Positions 35,183 through 42,248 of a stretch of 42,746 bases of DNA are shown here, one piece after another (position 1 is the stretch's first letter; every line of letters starts with the position of its first letter). The notes below the pieces were generated by a model. That model saw only the letters and a list, made by a program, of their open reading frames with translations. It was not told where the DNA came from and ran no database searches. Location: contig DATBWU010000226.1 in NCBI GenBank assembly GCA_036514635.1, positions 1-42,746 of the forward strand. The letters run 5' to 3'. The translations under genes were made by a program, and so were the position numbers. Origin of the DNA: DASSFZ01 sp036514635 (GTDB taxonomy: Bacteria > Chloroflexota > Anaerolineae > Fen-1058).

Positions 35183-36196
35183 ATGAAACCGGTTCATGTA
35201 GGCGTCATTGGCGTCGGAATGATGGGCGAGCGCCACTGCCGTGTGTACTCCAACTTACGCGGCGCGGAACTGATCGGCGTATACGACACTGATCCCGGCC
35301 GGGGTCGCGAGATAGCGGATCAGTACGCTGTGCGCTACTTTGAGTCGCCCTTCATGTTGTTGCGCGAAGTCGACGCCGTCACTATCGCTACCCCTACACA
35401 GTATCACTACGACCTGTCCGTTGAGGCGCTGAAGGCCGGTGTGCACATACTCGTCGAGAAGCCGATGGCGCACACGTTGGACCAGGGCGAGCGCCTGGCG
35501 GAAGTCGCCCGCGCCAGTGGGCTAGTCGCGCAGGTCGGGCACATCGAGCGGTTCAACCCGGTGTACCTCGAACTGAAGAACGTGGCCGACGACTTGCCAC
35601 TGGTCGCCATCATCATCCGCCGCCAGAACTCCTTCGACGCCAGCAATAAGGATGTCGATGTGATCTACGACTTGATGATCCACGACATCGACCTGTTGCT
35701 ACACCTGGTCGGCCAACCCGTCGAAGACCTCACGGCCTACGGGCGTTCGACGTACAACGGCGCCATCGACCATTGTGTGGCGAATTTCTGCTTCCGCGAT
35801 GGCCCGATCGCCACGCTCATCGCTTCGCGCATCACCCAACAGAAAGTGCGCGCGGTCGAAATGACGGCGCGCAACGCCTACGTGGAAGCGGACTTGCTGA
35901 GCAAGAGCCTGGCCATTCACCGGCGCGTGTTCAGCGAATACGTCAGCGCCAAGTACCGGCAGGAGAGTGTGATCGAGCGCATCCATATCCCCGTGGCCGA
36001 GCCGTTGATGCTCGAGCTCCAGCACTTCATCGGCTGCATCCGGGATAACCGCCGGCCAGATGTCTCGATCGAAGACGGCCTGGCGGCGATGCACTACGCG
36101 ACCCGTATCGCGGAGTCGGTCCGCTTGACCGCGCAGGCGGCCGAGCTATCCCGCGCCCGCCCGCTGGAAGACCCGCATTCCGCGACCACAAGATAG
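35183..36196 (+). CDS. Gfo/Idh/MocA family oxidoreductase, sugar-nucleotide type
   Basis: 337 residues from the ATG at 35183, with AAAGGG before it; the frame is open upstream into the GT4 gene. The N-terminal Rossmann fold has VGVIGVGMMGERH, then ATPTQYHYDLSVEAL and the family motif EKPMAHT. The C-terminal domain carries DLMIHDIDLLLHL, the typical catalytic histidine-aspartate region. The family oxidises or reduces sugars with NAD(P). Its position directly before an epimerase recalls WbpB (UDP-GlcNAcA 3-dehydrogenase) before WbpI-type enzymes, but the other Wbp partners are not in the window. Substrate not settled. Confidence 0.82.
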   Translation: MKPVHVGVIGVGMMGERHCRVYSNLRGAELIGVYDTDPGRGREIADQYAVRYFESPFMLLREVDAVTIATPTQYHYDLSVEALKAGVHILVEKPMAHTLDQGERLAEVARASGLVAQVGHIERFNPVYLELKNVADDLPLVAIIIRRQNSFDASNKDVDVIYDLMIHDIDLLLHLVGQPVEDLTAYGRSTYNGAIDHCVANFCFRDGPIATLIASRITQQKVRAVEMTARNAYVEADLLSKSLAIHRRVFSEYVSAKYRQESVIERIHIPVAEPLMLELQHFIGCIRDNRRPDVSIEDGLAAMHYATRIAESVRLTAQAAELSRARPLEDPHSATTR

Positions 36197-36234
36197 CAGG
36201 GAGATGTCGAACATCCAATGCGGAGAGGCGTCAC

Positions 36235-37374
36235 ATGAGAATCGCGTCAATTGTCGGCGCACGTCCAGATTTCATCCAGGCTGCACTCGTCAGCCAAGCC
36301 CTGCGCCGCCGCCATGAAGAAGTCTTGATCCATACCGGTCAGCACTACGATTACCAGATGTCGCAGGTGTTCTTCGAGCATCTGAGACTGCCCGAACCCA
36401 CGCTCAACCTGGATGTGGGGTCCGGGCCACACGGCCAGCAGACCGCCGAAATTCTCGCGCGACTGGAGCGCGCCCTGATCGAGTATCGGCCCGATCTCGT
36501 CCTGGTGCGCGGCGACACCAATTCGACGCTGGCCGGCGCACTGGCCGCCGCCAAACTGCACATCCCGCTGGCCCGTATCGACGCCGGCGAGCGTTCCTTC
36601 AACAAACGCATGCCGGAGGAGATCAATCGACTGGTGGCCGATCGCCTGGCCGATGTTCTGTTCTGCATCACCCACACCGCCATCCGTCAACTGACCGACG
36701 AGGGCATCGTCAACAGCGTGTACTTCACGGGCGACGTGATGCTGGACACGCTTCGGCAACACCTCGCCCTCGCGCGCCAGCGATCGCGCATTTTGTCGGA
36801 CCTTGCGCTGGAGACCGATGGCTACCTGCTGGCAACGGTCCATCGCGCCGGTAATACGGACGATCCAGATCGGTTGCGCAGCATTATCACCGCGTTCAAC
36901 CGCATCCGCGAACCGATTGTGTTCCCCCTCCATCCGCGCACGCGCGCCGCTATCGATCGCCTTCGGCTGCCGCTGGCCTCTCACATCCGATCGATCGAGC
37001 CGGTGGGCTATCTGGACATGCTGGCGCTGGAAAGCAACGCGCGCATCATCCTCACCGACTCGAACGGCGTGCAGCGCGAGGCGTATTTCCTGTCGATCCC
37101 GTGTATCACTCTGCGCGACGAAACCGAACTGATGGAGACCGTGACAGTCGGCTGGAATCGGTTGGTCGACTGTGACCCGGATCGCATCACAACCGCCCTG
37201 CGCGAGTTCACCCCGCCAGCCGATCACCCGCCGCTCTTCGGGGATGGGCACGCCGCAGAGCGGATCGCCAAGATCCTTTCGAGCGAGACGATTGGGTTCG
37301 GGCAGTACTACGATCGCGCAGCCACCCAATGGGCAGTTCAACCCGCCACCGCCAGGGTGTCTGCCCTTCCCTAA
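36235..37374 (+). CDS. Divergent WecB/WbpI-like UDP-sugar 2-epimerase
   Basis: 379 residues with the whole epimerase fold, behind GGAGAGG. The opening SIVGARPDFIQAALVSQAL and VRGDTNST are family-like. However, HVEAGLRS is replaced by RIDAGERS, HRAEN by HRAGN, and TDSGGVQKEA by TDSNGVQREA. The conserved glutamate after HV in E. coli WecB (Glu117, from memory) is thus an aspartate. The second conserved glutamate (PEEINR) and the histidine are kept. Enzymes of this branch act on UDP-GlcNAc or its uronic derivatives. It follows a Gfo/Idh/MocA gene by 38 nt. It may act on a different sugar or be weak; a canonical wecB exists at 13223. Confidence 0.8.
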   Translation: MRIASIVGARPDFIQAALVSQALRRRHEEVLIHTGQHYDYQMSQVFFEHLRLPEPTLNLDVGSGPHGQQTAEILARLERALIEYRPDLVLVRGDTNSTLAGALAAAKLHIPLARIDAGERSFNKRMPEEINRLVADRLADVLFCITHTAIRQLTDEGIVNSVYFTGDVMLDTLRQHLALARQRSRILSDLALETDGYLLATVHRAGNTDDPDRLRSIITAFNRIREPIVFPLHPRTRAAIDRLRLPLASHIRSIEPVGYLDMLALESNARIILTDSNGVQREAYFLSIPCITLRDETELMETVTVGWNRLVDCDPDRITTALREFTPPADHPPLFGDGHAAERIAKILSSETIGFGQYYDRAATQWAVQPATARVSALP

Positions 37375-37809
37375 CGACCATTCGCAAACCACTTCGATCC
37401 ACAAGTTCCCCAATCGCCTGCGCGTTGATCGATCTCGATGAGATCAAGCCCGATCGGCGTGTTAAGAGGCCGGCCCTCATACATCATCCTGTGTTCGACG
37501 AATTAAAGTCAACGCCACCAACATTTCGCAAATCAACCCTATTTGATGTTGGGATGCAGTGTGTGTTTAATACTTAACTCTAACAACAGCACTACCTCAG
37601 CCTAACATTTTGTTGCTACCGTGTAGCAGATTGAGGCGACCGCAGAGATCGCCCCTGCAGTGGACGGGACGAGTTTACCCAAGGGATTGTCAAATAAAGT
37701 CTTCGTCTTGCCGGATTCGATCATCCTGCCGAGAGTGGAGTGTATGCGAACGCTGCGACTGACTTCCGTCTCTGTCTCTAACCCGGCGACCGAAACGAGG
37801 AAGCGAGTC
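37375..37809. other. Intergenic region with promoter and long leader
   Basis: 435 nt without a convincing gene. It contains the TCTAAC promoter copy 4 (37578-37621), so the leader before the 37810 start would be about 180 nt. A short inverted pair (GGCGA at 37634-37638 and a TCGCC about 9 nt later) lies in the leader. No known riboswitch core was recognised. The frame of the next gene is open upstream to 37660 but looks unlike its family. Confidence 0.5.
37578..37621 (+). promoter_or_regulatory. TCTAAC direct-repeat promoter, copy 4
   Basis: TCTAAC (37578-37583), CACTAC (37589-37594), CCTAAC (37600-37605), each 11 nt apart, then 10 nt and TACCGT (37616-37621), preceded by GC. From the third repeat onward the sequence closely resembles copy 5 (CTAACATTTTGTTG against CTAACATTTCGTTG). 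Confidence 0.6.
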
Positions 37810-38175
37810 ATGGGGACCCTGACCTACATTTTGCCAAGCGTATTCTTAAGTGTCATCGGCCAACTCCTGTTGAAGCAAGGCATGTCCGGAATGGGATCGC
37901 TAAGCCTCGGCAACAACAACGTCGTCGCGCTTATCTGGCGTATCTTCACAAATCCCTGGATCATTGTCGGCGTAGGGTGTTACGTCGTGGGCCTGCTGTT
38001 CTGGCTGATCGCGCTGTCGAGAGCCCCTCTCAGCATCGTCTATCCCTTCGCCGCACTGACGATGGCGCTGGTCGTGTTCAGTTCGGCGCTTGTCTTTGGC
38101 GAACAGATCACGTTCACGCGCCTGGTCGGCGTGGCGGCGATCGTCCTGGGCGTGGCCGTAGTGGCGCGGAGCTGA
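37810..38175 (+). CDS. Small multidrug-resistance-like (EmrE/ArnE-type) membrane protein
   Basis: 121 residues from the ATG at 37810, chosen because GAGG stands 9 nt upstream and the family's first helix (TYILPSVFLSVIGQLLLKQG) starts there. Four hydrophobic spans follow, with LSRAPLSIVYPFAALTMALV near the third and fourth. The glutamate in QLLLKQG-type ends and the helix count fit the ArnE/ArnF and EmrE/DMT groups. ArnE-ArnF flips lipid-linked aminoarabinose, so a role in flipping a lipid-linked sugar is possible. Only one half is present here, so it may form a homodimer. It is 39 nt before the sugar transferase. Confidence 0.75.
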   Translation: MGTLTYILPSVFLSVIGQLLLKQGMSGMGSLSLGNNNVVALIWRIFTNPWIIVGVGCYVVGLLFWLIALSRAPLSIVYPFAALTMALVVFSSALVFGEQITFTRLVGVAAIVLGVAVVARS

Positions 38176-38214
38176 TTCGATGCGCCCCGACATCGGCACG
38201 GAGAGTTATCCGGC

Positions 38215-39699
38215 ATGACCACCCAACCGCTTCTCCAAGACTGGAACGTGGTTCAACCCTCACGGACCGAGGTGCGCTATACTGAGTGGCGCATCCTGCG
38301 CGTGGCGTTACTGGTGCTGGATGCGCTTACAATTGGCGCGGCAATCGGCCTGTCTTACGTGCTCCGCTTCACCGCCGATCTGCCGCTGTTTTACATGCCG
38401 CAAGAGATTCCGGTCAATGTCTATTCGACTCTGGTCTTCTGGCTGATCCCGGCTTGGCTGATCGTCTTCAGCCTATACCATCTGTACGATCCCAATTACC
38501 TGTTGAGCGGGCTGGATGAGTATAGCCACATCGGCCAGGCAACCACGATGGGCATGATGCTCCTCATCGTGGTCTCCTTCCTCGACCCGACATTCATCAT
38601 CGCTCGCGGCTGGTTGGTTCTGGCCTGGGCCTTCACGACGATTGCCGTGATCGCAGAGCGGTTCAGCGTGCGCCGCATCGTGTACGCAGCGCGCACGCGC
38701 GGGCGCTTCATGACGCCGGTGCTGCTGATCGGCGCGAATGAAGAAGCCCGCGCCGTCGTCGAGTACTTCCGTGAGGCGCCGGCCCACGGTCTGCGCGTCA
38801 TCGGCTTCCTCGACGATCGCGTGGACGTTGGCCGCGAAGTCGTGCCCGGTGTGCGCGTCCTGGGCATGATCGACGATGCCTCGGCGGTGATCGAACGCTA
38901 TGGCGTGAATGAGATCATCATCGTCACCAGCGGACTGACGCACGCCGAGCTACTCGACGTCTATCAGGCGTTCGGCCTGCGCCAGGACGTGAGGCTGCGC
39001 CTGTCGGCCGGTCTGTTCGAGCTGCTGTCCACCGGCATGCACGTCAACTCGGTCGGTAGCGTCTCACTGCTCACCCCCAATCGCGTGCGGCTGTCCATCA
39101 CGGAACGGATCATGAAGAAGGCGACCGACCTGGTCATCGCCACGACGGCGCTCGTCGCCTTGTCGCCGATCCTGATCGCCATCGCCATCGCCATCAAGCT
39201 CGACTCGCCCGGCCCGGTCATTCATCGCCGCCGCGTGCTGGGCGCGGGCGGCAAATCGTTCGACGCCTTCAAGTTCCGCACGATGGTCGTCAACGGCAAC
39301 GAAGTCCTGGCACGCCATCCCGAATTGCTTGAGGAATTGAAGCGCGACATGAAGTTGAAGAGCGACCCGCGTGTCACCCGGGTCGGCGAATGGCTTCGCA
39401 AGTTGAGCCTGGACGAACTGCCGCAGTTGTTCAACGTGTTGCTGGGGCAGATGAGCCTGGTCGGGCCGCGCATGATTGCGCCGGAAGAAGCCGACCGCTA
39501 TGGGCGCAGGCAACTCAACCTGCTGACCGTGAAGCCAGGCATCACCGGGCTGTGGCAGGTCAGCGGTCGAAGTGACATTTCTTACTCCGAACGGGTCCAG
39601 CTTGACATGAGCTACATTCGCAACTACAGCATCTGGTCGGATTTGGCCCTGTTAGCCCGCACCATCCCCGCCGTCTTGAAGAAAACAGGAGCCTATTGA
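38215..39699 (+). CDS. Polyprenyl-phosphate glycosyl-1-phosphate transferase (WbaP/EpsE-like priming enzyme)
   Basis: 494 residues. Four membrane spans (to about residue 150) are followed by a CoA-binding-like Rossmann domain (PVLLIGANEEARAVVEYF), a fifth span, and the bacterial sugar transferase domain: DSPGPVIHRRRVLG, FDAFKFRTM, KLSLDELPQLFNVLLGQ, SLVGPR and KPGITGLWQVSGRSD. This is the PHPT/WbaP-type architecture. It moves a sugar-1-phosphate from a nucleotide onto undecaprenyl phosphate, starting assembly of the repeat unit on the inner face of the membrane. It is therefore the committed first step for this locus. Its stop directly abuts the next gene's start. Confidence 0.93.
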   Translation: MTTQPLLQDWNVVQPSRTEVRYTEWRILRVALLVLDALTIGAAIGLSYVLRFTADLPLFYMPQEIPVNVYSTLVFWLIPAWLIVFSLYHLYDPNYLLSGLDEYSHIGQATTMGMMLLIVVSFLDPTFIIARGWLVLAWAFTTIAVIAERFSVRRIVYAARTRGRFMTPVLLIGANEEARAVVEYFREAPAHGLRVIGFLDDRVDVGREVVPGVRVLGMIDDASAVIERYGVNEIIIVTSGLTHAELLDVYQAFGLRQDVRLRLSAGLFELLSTGMHVNSVGSVSLLTPNRVRLSITERIMKKATDLVIATTALVALSPILIAIAIAIKLDSPGPVIHRRRVLGAGGKSFDAFKFRTMVVNGNEVLARHPELLEELKRDMKLKSDPRVTRVGEWLRKLSLDELPQLFNVLLGQMSLVGPRMIAPEEADRYGRRQLNLLTVKPGITGLWQVSGRSDISYSERVQLDMSYIRNYSIWSDLALLARTIPAVLKKTGAY

Positions 39700-40461
39700 A
39701 TGAAAGCATTAGTTCTGGCCGCCGGCAAAGGCACACGACTCGGCGCGCTCACACACCATATACCTAAACCCATGTTGCCAGTCGGAGGCCGCCCGCTGCT
39801 CGAGCACATCCTCGAGCTGTTGCGGCGGCACAACATCACCGACATCGCCATCAACCTGCATCACAAGCCGGAGGCGATCCTGCGCCACTTTGGATCGGGC
39901 GATGTGTGGGGCGTGCACCTGCGCTACTCCTACGAAGCCGCCCTGCTCGGATCGGCGGGCACGGCTCTGCGTCACCTGGCGTGGGTGTATCCCGATTCGT
40001 TCCTGTTGTACTACGGTGATGTCTACACCGATGCCGACTTGACCGAGCTGATCGAGTGTCACCGATCCAGCCAGGCTGTGGCCACCATCGCCGTGAACCA
40101 GGTAGACGACCCGACCCGCTGCGGCATCGTCGAATTTGACAGCGATCGGCGCATCAGGCGCTTCGTCGAGAAGCCGCCAGCAGATCAGGTTTTCTCGCGC
40201 TGGTCCAACTCCGGCATCTACGTGCTGAATCCGGAAGTCCTGCATTTCGTGAGCGACATTCCGGCCGATTTCGGGAAAGATGTGTTTCCACGATTGATCA
40301 ATAGCGGCTTGCCGGTTCAGGCTTACCCCATCACCGGCACACTCATCGATATCGGGACGCCGGAAAACTTCGAGCGCGCTCAGCAATTGTTTGCGGCAAA
40401 AGCGGCCCCTCCGCCGCCCGTTCCCTTCACCCGCCTGGGACTGACTTCGACCACGGCGTAA
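39700..40461 (+). CDS. hddC: Sugar-1-phosphate nucleotidyltransferase, HddC-like (GDP-heptose synthesis)
   Basis: 253 residues. The nucleotide loop LAAGKGTRLGALT with KPMLPVGGRP is canonical, followed by YGDVYTDADLTE (metal binding), GIVEFDSDRRIRRFVEKP and a C-terminal DIGTPENFERAQQ. RmlA- and mannose-1-phosphate-guanylyltransferase-like proteins share this pattern. It is named HddC because hddA (heptose kinase) follows 10 nt later and gmhA and gmhB follow in turn, the set that makes GDP-D-glycero-D-manno-heptose. The nucleotide preference (GTP rather than ATP, CTP or dTTP) is inferred from context only. Confidence 0.75.
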   Translation: MKALVLAAGKGTRLGALTHHIPKPMLPVGGRPLLEHILELLRRHNITDIAINLHHKPEAILRHFGSGDVWGVHLRYSYEAALLGSAGTALRHLAWVYPDSFLLYYGDVYTDADLTELIECHRSSQAVATIAVNQVDDPTRCGIVEFDSDRRIRRFVEKPPADQVFSRWSNSGIYVLNPEVLHFVSDIPADFGKDVFPRLINSGLPVQAYPITGTLIDIGTPENFERAQQLFAAKAAPPPPVPFTRLGLTSTTA

Positions 40462-40471
40462 GGAGCTCAAG

Positions 40472-41500
40472 TTGGCACTCATCGCGCAAGCACCGGTACG
40501 CATCAGCTTCGGTGGCGGCGGGACCGATCTGGCGGCTTATTACATGCGCTACGGCGGCCTGGTCGTCAGCACAGCCATCAACCGCTACGTGTACACCATC
40601 GTCTCCAGCAGCGCCTTCGACTCGCAGCAGATCATTTCGGCCAACTATCACACCTTCTACCGGCGTTCGCTGTCCGAGGATCTGATCTGGGACGGCAATC
40701 TCTCGCTGCCCAAATCCATCCTGCAATATTTCGGCGTCCAGACGGGTCTCGATATTTTCCTGGCGTCGGAAGTGCCGCCGGGGACCGGGCTGGGATCGTC
40801 GGGCAGTGTGGCGGTGTCCATGATCGCCGCGCTGCTGGCCTGGCAGAACCGGCCCCTCGACAAGGGCGAGATCGCCGACATCGCCTGCCACATCGAAATC
40901 GACCGCATGGGGATGCCGGTCGGCAAGCAAGACCAATTCGCATCGGCCATGGGCGGGCTGAACGTGCTCACCTTCACGGCGGATGGCGTGCAAGTCGATC
41001 CCATTCAACTCAACCCCTATACGCTGGATCAGCTTCAGCGGAACATCTTGTTGTTCTATACCGGCCAGGCGCGCGAGTCGTCCAACATCTTGAAGCACCA
41101 GCGCAATGCCAGTGAAGAGAACCGGCCCGAAGTGATCCAGCGCCTGCACACGATCAAGACACTGGCGCTGGATATCCGCGACGCGCTGATCGCAGGCGAC
41201 CTCGACGCCTTCGGGAAACTGATGCACCAGTCCTGGTTGAACAAGCGAGGTTTGGCCGCCAACATCACCAACTCGGACATCGACGAGTGGTACGAGGTCG
41301 CGTTGAAGTCCGGCGCGATCGGCGGCAAGATCACGGGTGCGGGCGGCGGCGGCTTCCTGATGCTGGTGTGCCCGCCCTACCGGCAGTCGGCTGTCACGCG
41401 GGCGCTGGGCGAGCGCGGCTTGCGTCGCATGGATTTCGGTTTCGATTTTACCGGTGTGCGAGTGGTATCGACTGAAACCTCGGCATTGCCGATTCGATAA
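40472..41500 (+). CDS. hddA: D-glycero-D-manno-heptose 7-phosphate kinase (GHMP kinase, HddA-like)
   Basis: 342 residues from the TTG at 40472, with AAGGAG about 8 nt upstream. APVRISFGGGGTDLAAYY opens the GHMP fold, EVPPGTGLGSSGSVAVS is the ATP loop, GKQDQFASAMGG the middle motif and GKITGAGGGGFLML the C-terminal motif 3. These are those of the HddA group, which phosphorylates heptose 7-phosphate at C1. It follows hddC by 10 nt and precedes gmhA. The only real alternative is a fucose/galactokinase-like member, but the neighbours fit heptose. Confidence 0.88.
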   Translation: MALIAQAPVRISFGGGGTDLAAYYMRYGGLVVSTAINRYVYTIVSSSAFDSQQIISANYHTFYRRSLSEDLIWDGNLSLPKSILQYFGVQTGLDIFLASEVPPGTGLGSSGSVAVSMIAALLAWQNRPLDKGEIADIACHIEIDRMGMPVGKQDQFASAMGGLNVLTFTADGVQVDPIQLNPYTLDQLQRNILLFYTGQARESSNILKHQRNASEENRPEVIQRLHTIKTLALDIRDALIAGDLDAFGKLMHQSWLNKRGLAANITNSDIDEWYEVALKSGAIGGKITGAGGGGFLMLVCPPYRQSAVTRALGERGLRRMDFGFDFTGVRVVSTETSALPIR

Positions 41501-41520
41501 AGTCCAATCATCTACTAAAC

Positions 41521-41564
41521 TCTAACCGGCAGGTTACTGGGGTCTAACATTTCGTTGTTAGAGT
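41521..41564 (+). promoter_or_regulatory. TCTAAC direct-repeat promoter, copy 5
   Basis: TCTAAC (41521-41526), GGTTAC (41532-41537), TCTAAC (41543-41548), each 11 nt apart, then 10 nt and TAGAGT (41559-41564), preceded by GT. An inverted copy GTTAGA (41557-41562) also faces the second repeat. It lies about 110 nt before gmhA and so splits gmhA-gmhB from hddC-hddA in transcription. Confidence 0.63.
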
Positions 41565-41633
41565 GCTGCTGTACTTCGGAGTCCAATTGACAAGACATCG
41601 GCCTGCCTTGTTCGCCAGGGAGAGAGATTCCTC

Positions 41634-42245
41634 GTGAATGCATCGAACGTTTTCCAAAGTTACACCGCTGCACTTCAGAGCGTCTTGAGTGACTTGCCAC
41701 AGGGTGACATTATCCGTATGATTGACGAGATTGTGGAAGCCGGTGAGCGGGGCAGCACGATCTTCATCCTGGGCAATGGCGGCAGCGCGGCGACGGCCTC
41801 GCACTTCGCGTGCGATCTCGCCAAAGGGACGCAGCGGATCGGCGTGCGGCCCTTCCGCGTCATCGCGCTCACCGACAACGTGCCGTTGATTACCGCCTGG
41901 GGCAACGACACCTCGTACGATCGCATCTTCGCCGAGCAGCTCCGGCCGTTGGTGCAGCCCGACGATGTGGTCATCGCCATCAGCGGCAGCGGCAATTCGC
42001 CCAACGTCCTGGAAGCCGTGCGCCTGGCTCGCGAGGCGGGCGCGCGAACGATCGGCTGGACCGGGTTTCAAGGCGGCCAGCTGAAGGACCTGGTGGACGT
42101 GTGTGTGATCGTCCCTAGCCACGTCATGGAGCAGATCGAAGACGCGCACCTCATCATGGAACACGCCATCTGCACAACGCTGCGCGCCGTGCGGCAGCCG
42201 CAGTTGCTACAGGCCGAACCGCTCTCGGTAGTCAAAGGAGCATAA
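41634..42245 (+). CDS. gmhA: Sedoheptulose 7-phosphate isomerase (GmhA, SIS domain)
   Basis: 203 residues from the GTG at 41634, preceded by AGGGAGAGAG. The SIS motifs are IFILGNGGSAATASHFACDL and AISGSGNSPNVLEAV. The family's C-terminal HLIMEHAICTTLRA is present. GmhA turns sedoheptulose 7-phosphate into D-glycero-D-manno-heptose 7-phosphate, the first step to nucleotide-activated heptose. Together with hddA, gmhB and hddC it completes the pathway. A phosphosugar isomerase of another kind is possible but unlikely in this company. Confidence 0.92.
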   Translation: MNASNVFQSYTAALQSVLSDLPQGDIIRMIDEIVEAGERGSTIFILGNGGSAATASHFACDLAKGTQRIGVRPFRVIALTDNVPLITAWGNDTSYDRIFAEQLRPLVQPDDVVIAISGSGNSPNVLEAVRLAREAGARTIGWTGFQGGQLKDLVDVCVIVPSHVMEQIEDAHLIMEHAICTTLRAVRQPQLLQAEPLSVVKGA

Positions 42246-42248
42246 CCC

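Noticed and set aside
36247..37413. A long minus-strand frame of 388 codons opposite the second epimerase gene
   Set aside because: It has no recognisable domain and mirrors the well-supported epimerase on the plus strand; long antisense frames are expected in GC-rich coding DNA.
37777..37782. A lone TCTAAC in the leader of the SMR-like gene, and another inside the FG-GAP gene near 29530
   Set aside because: Neither has a partner 22 nt away or a -10-like box at the right distance, so they are chance copies.
37622..37809. A riboswitch (for example c-di-GMP type) in the long leader before the SMR-like gene
   Set aside because: I could not find the conserved core of any riboswitch class I know; only a weak short hairpin is visible.
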